Assembly (NCBI GenBank): GCA_002812745.2
Contig: NCSJ02000159.1
Coordinates: 1 to 64,000, forward strand
Source of the DNA: Scytalidium lignicola
Taxonomy: Eukaryota > Ascomycota > Leotiomycetes
Direction of reading: 5' to 3'
Length of the DNA: 64,000 nucleotides
Shown here: positions 55,844-64,000 of the stretch, piece after piece
How positions within the stretch are numbered: the stretch's first letter is position 1
Layout: every line of letters begins with the position of its first letter
Made by a program: the position numbers and the translations under genes
The notes under the pieces: generated by a model
What the model was told of the DNA's origin: nothing
The model's input: only the letters and a program-made list of their open reading frames with translations
Databases searched by the model: none

Positions 55844-56872
55844 AGTAAAGAACGGTCAATGCTGCTGCGTGCAGCAGTTGGTGAAATGAGGGCCATCAAC
55901 AGTGTCGCCGAGGTAGAGAGTTCAATGTCAGGTTGCAAGAGACGTTGGAGCTGGGGAAGTTTGCCACCCTGGGGTATCGGCTGTGGGGTTGTCTGGGGGT
56001 GCTACTTACTGTAAGCTTGACCCGTCTTCACAACGCAGGGCTTACCAGTATTCGGCAACATGGAGGCAGTGTAATTTTAATGCTAACCTATCATCCGAAC
56101 TCATTTTTGCTGCCAGCGACCAGTGTCTCGGAATTGCTCAGTCTTATTTAACTTCGATTCCGGTAACTTAGTACCCTCTTCCTTCCTAACCTTGGCCACT
56201 CTTTGAGAGCCTTTGCCAACAGCCTACACTGAAGCAGGTCGCGCAGCCACGTGTATGGTAGTGGTCTACAGACACTTTTTGTCACATGAGCATCCGCTTT
56301 CTACCTGTAATTTCAAGCTGGTAGATAGCTATGACGTTCCTTGCACTCCTTGACTCGAGTCGAGTCCATTAACTCCACGAGCATGCCACAGCTGACATGG
56401 ATGGGAACTATCCTTCTCGCTCTCTAGGAGGTGGATTGAATACGTCAGGCATGATGGTACAACACTTGAATGGGGGCCTGGAACCATATCATTAATACGA
56501 GAACGGAATGGCACCTCTGCATCCTACCTGAAGCACCAGTTGTACCCATTTGGAGCATTTGTCGGCAAAATGCCAAAGCTATTGCCCCAGAGCGACTCGG
56601 CAGCGACTTTTGGCCATGGTACAGATAACAGTCGGAACCCGGCTAAGAAGCGTTGTTTCATGGGTGACGGTTAGATATTTGATCCGAGCAACGGCTCTGA
56701 CTGAACATGCCGGTCAAGCCGCGCTGCCTTTTCGGTTCTACCCTTTCTACTCTATCAACACGACACGACATGATATAGATTTGATGTATCTCGCGGAGTG
56801 TTGTGACCCAGGCCTACACTCCAAATCCTACAAAAAAAGCACCTCATCCTCACACATACAACGATTATCGTC
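55844..56872. promoter_or_regulatory. divergent promoter region, Zn2Cys6 regulator / dehydrogenase
   Basis: About 1 kb between outward-facing genes. CGG-TCAAG-CCG at 56711-56721 is an inverted pair of Zn2Cys6 half-sites (N5 spacing), 150 bp upstream of the dehydrogenase. A CACGTG box lies at about 56249. No gene is seen; overlapping short frames lack support. Confidence 0.45.
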
Positions 56873-58220
56873 ATGTCTTCATTTGAATATCGTAAACGAG
56901 GCCCCGTGGACTGCCCAGCGGAGCTAGACTACACCAGAGTGAGAGGGCGGACTGTGATCGTCACTGGAGGTAAAGCTTATCATGAAGCCTGACTTACACG
57001 CACTCCTTTCAAAATTTCTCAATGGCTAATTGAAGAGCACCCGCCAACAGGGAGCAATGGACTGGGAAAAGCATACGTGACGGCGTTTGCGGATAGTGGG
57101 TTAGTATCACCTCGTTCATGTCTGTTGTTTGACTGATATAGTTATAGAGCATTCGTTGTTAACGGCGATATGGCGCCGCCAGCAAAACCCTATACAACGT
57201 CAAAGTATGTACATCCTGGGAAAGCAGTTACCTTTTCAAAGTATAGTCATATGAAGAATACTAATATCCGGGTTCAGCATGCTTTTCGTCAAATGCGATG
57301 TTACCTCCTGGGAAGATCAGATAGAATTATTCCAAGCGGCCAAGGCGAAATCACCTAACGGAGGCATTGATATTGTGGTTGCCAATGCGGGTCGCTTTAA
57401 GGACGATCGTTTCTTTGAAGGCCTGCTATTCCTTTCTCAACACTATTTGTTTTATGCTCTTCCGCTCCTTCTGCTTCCTATTGATGGTGTAAATATAAGC
57501 TGACTTGACTCCTTACAAATAGGATTCGACTCTTCTATTCCAATAAAACTAGACCTCACAATGCTTAACATTCACGTTTATGGGACATACTTTACGGCCA
57601 AGCTAGCATCGCACTACTTTTCACAGCAGCCGAAAGATAATGATCGATGCTTAATACTAGTCGGCAGTGTCATGAGTTACCTTGACACTTATGGCGCTGT
57701 CGGGTATGGTTATGCTAAGCATGCTATCCGAGGCCTGATGGGTGTGCTACGGAGGCGCGGAATAATGAGAGTGAATATGGTTGCACCCTGGTGTGTGATA
57801 CTTTTCTTGTTCTAGTCTTCTAAGAGACGAGTAAAGGAAAAAATACTAACCAAAGCCTGAAGGTTTACGCCCTCTACAGTCAACACTCTGGAATATCAGA
57901 AGATACTGGAAGACTTGTTCGCTTCTCAGGGACTCTCGTTTGCTCTAGTAGAAGATGCTGTCAGGGCGATCATGAGAATAGCGACCGATCCAACACTGAA
58001 TGGTGAGCGAACAAACTCGATAGAGACCTGTCTTATGGGATCATCTCTAACAGGTTATATAGGTCGCACTCTGAGTAACGTCCCCCGGAATGTGGCTACC
58101 TCTGGTTACCTAGACGTCAATTCAGATGATTTTCAAGATGGGAGTCTTTGGGATAGATTTCAAAAGAGCGTGGCCGAGATTCCATACCCTCAATTGGCTC
58201 AACCAAAGAGCAAGCTCTGA
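56873..58220 (+). CDS. short-chain dehydrogenase/reductase (classical SDR)
   Basis: Six exons, 56873-56969, 57051-57099, 57148-57204, 57278-57420, 57523-57790 and 57863-58220, give 323 aa. Cofactor motif TGGSNGLG (about 31-38), VANAG, and the catalytic GSVMSY...YGYAK (Ser, Tyr-x-x-x-Lys) are all present. It resembles fungal 15-hydroxyprostaglandin-dehydrogenase-like SDRs that oxidise or reduce hydroxyl groups of small molecules. Intron 4 is the weak point. A GC donor (GAAG|GCCTGC) yields the expected ..RFFEGFDSSIPIKLD. The alternative GT donor at 57487 would leave a 36-nt intron, too short. Five introns in 1.3 kb is more than most SDRs carry. It shares its promoter with the zinc-cluster regulator, which may control it. 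Confidence 0.82.
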
Positions 58221-59998
58221 ACCATATAGTTGATGTGTATTGAGTTCACTGCTCACCGAATACTTTGTCCATTGTTGACAAATAGCCTGACTGGTTATTT
58301 GTATCGTTTAATAGAGTTTTGCTGCCAAACTCTTGGCCTACCTAGAGCACCAACAGCTTAACCAAGAAGGCGTAATATGACCAATGTAAACGGTGCTACC
58401 ATGCATTTACATTTCAGAGTATTGTTAAGGCCCTTAGAACTCAGCTTCTGTTGTTAGATGTATGGGGTGAAAGTATTACAATGCGTCCTTCTTGCACATT
58501 CAGCCCCATCCCGTTCTCTTCGAACATCTTCAGGCGTTTTAAAACACCCTTTCCAAAGATTCTTGACATGTCCTAATCAACTGCTCTGGCAGGGTCCAAT
58601 ATAATTCCTTGGACTGTATTGCCATTTCGCCAAGGACAAAATGTAGTGGAAACTCCTTCCCGCCTTGCTGGAGATGTTTTTCGCGTCCAGGCTCCAGATG
58701 GTTTCGCCCTCCTCATTTGACCTGACCTTTCCTACCTTTTTTTTTTTGTAATTATACTCTATATTTGATTATTCTTCATCGGACACCTGTAGAGACTCCT
58801 CGAGCTACAGTACACGGTGTTCTACACTAACATTCCACGATCTTGCTAGTGGCAAAAGAATCAACCGTATTAAGATGAAGAAAGGAAAAGAAGAAATAAT
58901 TCAAAAGCTCGAAACCCGAAATAACTCAAATTCCTTAATTTGGGTGGTAGAATTCGTTCGCTTAGCAGGGGGCCGAATCATTTCTTGCACCCCCTTACGT
59001 ACGTAAGGGGGTGTCAGAAAAGGCTCCCGCACCCCATGTAAGCGAGAGATATTTGGCCGAATCAGGAGATTTTCTCTTGCTATTCTGGCGAATTAGTGGA
59101 ATCATTGTATGGCGGCTGAAGTTTGAAATAGTGTGATCATTTGGCAACATTAAGGCAGCGTGAATTTTAGGCAAAACAGAGCACTTAATTGGTTTATTCC
59201 GTTGCTAGGGGTGCGGGAGCTTTTCTGACACCCCCTTACGTACTTACGTACCTTACGTACTAGTGCGGCTCTTGGTGCGACTCTCCCTTAGCGACCCCTC
59301 CTACTAGACGTAATAAGGTTACCGATTCCCGCCGTTATGCCCTAAGGAGCTAGTGCGAAGCCACGAACCCCAGAGTGGGTCTCCGCTTGACAATTTAGCT
59401 TCCATCTGAGTTTCGGTAAAGGGAATCCCGCATTTTTGTGGGGGAAGGGCGATGAAACCCTCCCCAGGAGAACTACTTCCAATTCACAAGGCCTCATTCC
59501 AAACATTCAACATCCTAATACACAATAGACATTTGTCATCACCGTATGTGAACTGTAGTGTCCACCTATCCGGATGAAACGATCATTCTAGCGGCTATCC
59601 GCTTCCCAGCCAGCGACCTGCCAGCCAAACACAGCGAGCAATGGCTCTTAGGCGATTCACCCCGTCTCCTTATTACGATCCCCCGCTTCCTCCGGCATAC
59701 CCCAGACTTTCATGAGCGGCTGTCTTAGGGGCGGGGCCGAAGTCTTTACTGACATGATTGACTCGGGAATACAATTACCGTGTCCATATGTCTGCCTTAT
59801 CATTACTTTGATATTCGCAACATCCTCAACATCCTTTGAGCGTGATTGTAATAATTTCTTAGTCCAATCCGGCTTCGGCTAACTTGTCATGGAGCACCTA
59901 TTCACTATCCTCCCGTACTTACGACCCGGATCCAATATATTCTCTCCATAGCCCTCTCCACCACTCCCACCTGGGGTCCAGATCTCTTCACCTTCACC
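58221..59998. other. 1.8-kb intergenic region with inverted-repeat element
   Basis: No gene seen. A T10 run lies at about 58738. The inverted-repeat element at 59001-59241 has its own entry. The right part (59.55-59.99 kb) is CT-rich and likely the promoter and leader of the transporter. Confidence 0.5.
59001..59241. mobile_element. ~241-bp inverted-repeat element (MITE-like) abutting a 26-bp palindrome
   Basis: The left TIR 59001-59035 (starts ACGTAAGGGGGTGTCAG, ends CTCCCGCACCCC) and right TIR 59208-59241 are inverted copies, differing by one base (GG versus G). Immediately left, the TIR start is mirrored to form a perfect 26-bp palindrome at 58988-59013 centred on CTTACGT|ACGTAAG. This suggests two TIR ends were joined head to head. 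To the right are further TACGTA-type repeats. The interior has no coding capacity. The target duplication is not clear, possibly TACGTA or TA. Confidence 0.7.
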
Positions 59999-61724
59999 AT
60001 GGAACTTCAACCTCTCGAAGAGAAGCAACGACACTATAAGACGTCCACCATCTTCCTGGTATGTGGCGTGTGTTGGGGCGCGGCGTCGTATGGGTACTCC
60101 GCGAGCATCATTTCAACCACTATTGCCCAGCCAACATTCCTGAAATACATGAACCTTGACGGTACAGCCAATTCTACTCAACTATTAGGGGCATCAAATG
60201 CTCTCTTTTTCGTTGGTGGAGTTTTTGGTAGTTTCTTGGTCGCAGCATTTGCGGATCGCTATGGTCGCAAACCGGTGATTGCCGGGGGGGCGGCCATAAT
60301 TTTGGTTTCCACCGCCTTGCTGGCCGCGTCTGTCGACATTGCCATGTTCATTGTCTTTCGCTTCTTTTCCGGCGTGGGGTACGTAACCTGACCTATAAGG
60401 GCTCTCTGTCTCCATTCTCCCCTTTGTTTTGCTTCCGTTGCTGAGACATCTCTAGCGCCTACGCTGCCCTCACGGCAGTTCCGGTCTGGGTCACCGAAAT
60501 TGTGCCACCCAAAGACCGCGGTATCCTTTCAGACATTAATCCAATCTTCATTAATATCGGATATGTGAGCGCGTCATGGTGTGGCGTAGGCTTTTTCTAT
60601 GTTCATAACGAGAACGCTTGGCGCGGACCTATTGCCCTTGGATGCATACCGCCATTGCTTTGCTTAATCTCTCTATGGTTTGTCCCGGAGAGCCCTCGAT
60701 ATCTACTACTTCGGGACCGAGCAGATGAAGCCTGGGAAATTGTTCGCAATCTTCACTCTTTCCGCGGCGACGAAAGCTTCGCTCGCCGCGAATTCCACGA
60801 AATGAAAACCCAAATTCTTTTCGATCGGTCACTTAAAGCAGATTACCTCACAATCCTGAAACGACCGTCGTACCGGAAGCGGGCATTCATGTCTATAGGC
60901 ATCATCTTCACTCTGGTTAGCTCGGGTGTGCTGGTCATTGGAAGTGAGTTTCTCATATCCCTTAGATCACCCATTTCCGGAAGAGTACTAATGGCGCCCT
61001 TCATTTGGTAGATTATTCAACCATCCTATACTCCCAACTGGGCTATGACAACGAAAGTCAATTGCTGCTCCAGGCGAGCTGGCTTATTGAATCGTTCTTG
61101 ATGAACCTAGTCGCCCTGCTGGTGATCGATCGCCTACCACGCCCCACTCTCATCACCATAGGGCTGGCTGGCTGCGTGGTGGTAGTGTCATGCGAAGCTG
61201 CGCTTGTGGCAACATTCCGAGACAGTACCAACAAGACCGGTCTTGGCGCATGCGTTGCATTCCTGTACCTCTTCAATGTAACGTATGGCGTTTGTTTGGA
61301 TGGGATCACCTGGTGGTACACGGCAGAGATCTTCCCGACTCACCTGCGCGCTCACGGCATGACGCTTAATATGGCGACCTATGCGTTGACCAATATCATC
61401 TGGCTCCAAGCCGCACCCACGGCATTCGCGAACATTGGATGGAGGTATTACCTATTCTTTATTTGCATTACGACAGTTGGAACGATCGTCATCTGGTTCA
61501 CATTCCCTGATACTCTAAACAAGTCACTTGAAGAAGTCGCCGGGCTGTTTGGAGACAACGACTTGGTCGTCGCCTACCAAAATCTTCACGGCACAGAGAC
61601 CGTTACCTCGGAGGATGTCGAGCTAGGAACGAAACGTCAAGATGGGGTGGACGAGAAGGAGGTTACTCAAGATGGAACGAGACACATCGAACACGTAGCT
61701 TCTTCGGGACTGAAAGAAGACTGA
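59999..61724 (+). CDS. MFS transporter, sugar-porter type
   Basis: Three exons, 59999-60378, 60456-60943 and 61012-61724, give 526 aa with 12 predicted membrane spans. Sugar-porter signatures: ADRYGRKP after TM2, VWVTEIVPPKDRG in the TM4-5 region, PESPRYLL at the central loop, GITWWYTAEIFPTHLRAHG near TM10. The last about 50 residues form an acidic cytoplasmic tail. Fungal relatives with this pattern import sugars, quinate or lactose-like compounds, or belong to metabolite clusters. The intron ends are canonical (GTACGT..CTAG, GTGAGT..GGTAG). Its position between two SDRs suggests uptake or export of the cluster's substrate or product. Confidence 0.9.
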
Positions 61725-63045
61725 CTCCCTTTACACCCAGACAATACTGACACCGTCTAAATCTCCTGGAGGAGAGATGAAGAAGTAAAGAAGGAAGATT
61801 GAGCAACTCGTAGCCGTGAGAGACTTTGAGATGGATTAAACCTAGTCTAGCTTAACGTATCCTCAAAAGTATGACTATTTTGCCGATAATCTGCCTAGTC
61901 GCAAACCTATGGTGTAGTGTTCAGTGAATATAGTTAACGTTATCCCTGGTCCTTGTTCTACTAAACGATACGAGCTTTTGAGATATCAATAACCGTTGCT
62001 TTGATCTGTTTATTGGAGGAGCTTGCTTTTCGGTGATCGATTTCCAGATCCGTTGTGGACTTGATAGAACACAGTGCCTGGCCAATGGGTGTATGCTTTG
62101 TTGTATATCTATGGACTTCCCCTGGATGAGTACCATAGGTACGTTTAGCAGATATGGGATATTGCTCCTACTAGCGAAGATATAGTCAGTCCCCACCATA
62201 CATTCCACCTTCTCTCCTTTTGTTCCTCCCATATATTTGGACCAGCGAAACTTTGCAACCTTATGTTGACTTCAGACGTTAGCCGGAGTCCTCACATTAC
62301 TTATCCTTAATAACTAACGATGATGTTGACGCAAGCAGGAACGAATTGCTATGAACTCCGACTTTAAATGATCGTTGAACTTCCCTAATGTCCCACCGAC
62401 GCTGGGCTCGGCAATCTGAAGTTCCCGAGATGCGCTGAAAGCATTCCTCAGTGATGCAATTGTAGCATTGCTTTATGCTCTGAACAAGATCAATGACCAA
62501 GATATCACCATGTGTTCTGATTCCAGCTGCCGTGAAGCTGGACTGAAGATGATGGATCAAAGGTAACCGCTAGATACATTGTCAGGTATCGAGGCCTCTA
62601 ATTAAGAATGCGCCGCCTTTGCAGATTTTACTATGTCGAACTCGCCGAGTGTATCGGGATCTAGCTGATAGGTATAAAACTATAAATCGACGATGTCCAA
62701 TTCGATTAGAGCCACCTCCCTCTACAACGACCCACTGGCAATCATACCTTGTTGAAAGAGAAGATAAGCCTAGGCAGAAAGGCCCAGGGCAGGGCGGAGC
62801 AAGGGCCTCCAGGCCAAATAGAATTGGTGAGGCAGCAAAGCCTCAATGACAGTGCTCTCACACTGATAACCTGAAAGGCTGAATGAAAAAATGCCACCAT
62901 GAAAGAGGAGTAGGAAAGCACGTTGTTGGTGAAGAAGAAGTGACTAGCAGTCCCAGGAAATACTTCCCAGGTGGGACTAGTTGACAGTTTAATTACGTGA
63001 ATTCTACTACATATTTCCTCCACCACTATCACTTGTGTACTCTTG
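61725..63045. other. convergent intergenic region, no gene seen
   Basis: About 1.3 kb between the transporter and the minus-strand SDR stop codons. Several short frames on both strands lack family features. No TIR pair was recognised. Confidence 0.45.
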
Positions 63046-64000
63046 CTATGGGGTAGTCGAGGTAAGGCCTCCGTCTACCACAAGCTTTTGACCGGTAATG
63101 TATCTCGCTTTGTCTGATGCAAGGAAAACTATAGCATTCGCAATGTCAAACCCGTCTCCCATTTTCCCCATTGGAACTTGGTTGTTCCTTTTATCGAGAA
63201 ACCCTTCCAGATCACCATTCGCATATTTGTCAGCCAGGTAGCCAACTAACGGTGTGTGCATCAGACCTGGCACGACGGTGTTCAGCCGGACACCCTTTTT
63301 ACCGTATATAACTGCGGTTGTCTTGGTGAATTGAATGATGGCTGCCTTTGTCGCAGCATACGCGACCTGGGGTTTGCCGCAATATCGCAGTCCTGCCACG
63401 GAAGAAATGTTGATGATAGCCCCAGAACCTTGCTTCTCCATAATGGGCAGAACCTCGTGACATGTGAGATATACTGATTTCAGGTTGATATCTGTTTGTC
63501 TGTCCCAGGCCGCTTCATCGAGTTCTACGGGACCGCCGGGCTCGGAACGACCGACACTATATAGTTTGTCAATTAGCTCGAAAACGCGGTATACGGTAGA
63601 GTAAGTTGGATCTTGGCTCTAGGGTAGGTGTCGAGGTGTATAGTGTCTGAGGTGGCGACATACTTATTGACCAAAACATCAATACGACCTGGGGCACACT
63701 TTGTCAGCCGACCGTTTTCTCTTCAGCTCTTCATAAGCGTTGCGTTGAGCTAGCCAGGTTATTTCTGGGTAACTATGTCCTCATACCGTGCTTCTCCATG
63801 CAGGCTTCCACAAAACCTTTGACCTGAGCAGCGCTGGTGACATCTGCGGCCATCACGTCACATATACCCCCCTCTTTCTCTATACGTCTCTTTGTGTGTT
63901 CGGCCGCATCAATGTACAAGTCGCAGGCGAAGACCTTGGCTCGACCTTCGCATGCGAATACCTTTGCAGTTGCTGCCCCGTTCCCCCACATGTTAGGATC
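63046..64000 (-). CDS. short-chain dehydrogenase/reductase, 5' end outside window
   Basis: Classical SDR on the minus strand. Visible exons are 63787-63972, 63664-63688 (25 nt) and 63046-63556, joined in frame. The exon at 63972 appears to begin after an acceptor (branch CCTAAC, then GGCAG), so the TGxxxGxG start lies beyond the right edge. Seen: ATAKVFACEGRAKVFACDL (second strand), RIDVLVNN (NNxG; Val replaces the usual Ala), INISSVAGL (Ser) and YAATK (Tyr-x-x-x-Lys). The terminus VVDGGLTSTTP is typical. An ATG at 63991 lies in the presumed intron and is not the start. Probably oxidises or reduces a small cyclic alcohol or ketone; part of the accessory set. Confidence 0.83.

Noticed and set aside
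57487..57522. GT donor for SDR intron 4
   Set aside because: It keeps the frame but leaves a 36-nt intron and a hydrophobic insertion not expected in the SDR fold; the GC donor at 57421 is preferred, with caution.

Overview
The window is nuclear DNA of a filamentous ascomycete (Pezizomycotina). The genes carry many short introns of about 46-120 nt with GTRNGT donors, CTAAC/CTRAY branch sites and YAG acceptors. Fungal-only families are present (Zn2Cys6 regulators, ROT1, AIM41, LSB6, IDH2, Sec5), and a DNA transposon looks decayed by C-to-T type mutation. The flavour suggests Leotiomycetes, but that is a guess and cannot be proved here. No tRNA, rRNA or CRISPR array was seen.

Region 1 (1-36.6 kb) is a conserved housekeeping block. 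In order it holds: the 3' part of CSF1 (bridge-like lipid transfer protein), elongation factor 2, a DUF302 protein (minus strand), AIM41/YqeY-like, type II phosphatidylinositol 4-kinase LSB6, a Rad5/HLTF-like SNF2-RING ATPase, an unrecognised proline/serine-rich protein, an RBM26/27-like RNA-binding protein, a two-zinc-finger regulator, exocyst Sec5 (minus), mitochondrial NAD-isocitrate dehydrogenase IDH2, a membrane-anchored histidine acid phosphatase, ROT1 (minus) and 5-formyltetrahydrofolate cyclo-ligase. Exon models were built by hand. All close in frame except four genes (CSF1, DUF302, LSB6, ROT1), each off by one base at a homopolymer or at an inserted 'n'. This looks like pyrosequencing-type error rather than biology.

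Region 2 (37-44.6 kb) is a transition zone. A Dal5-type MFS permease is followed by a TA-flanked 348-bp MITE. Four bases further on lies a 2.4-kb pogo-like transposon with long terminal inverted repeats that contain 17-bp tandem repeats, and its transposase is dead. About 3 kb of gene-free DNA follows, holding a second TA-flanked MITE (161 bp).

Region 3 (44.6-64 kb) is an accessory metabolic neighbourhood: Zn2Cys6 regulator, small SAM methyltransferase divergent from a cytochrome P450, a second Zn2Cys6 regulator divergent from a short-chain dehydrogenase, a sugar-porter-type MFS transporter, and a second dehydrogenase that runs off the right edge. It looks like a tailoring or catabolic cluster with two pathway regulators, an exporter or importer and redox enzymes. 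No PKS, NRPS or terpene backbone gene lies within the window. The second regulator has an in-frame TGA at codon 600, so the cluster may have lost or altered control. A zinc-cluster relic near 52.2 kb and a third inverted-repeat element at 59.0 kb show that this side is being remodelled.
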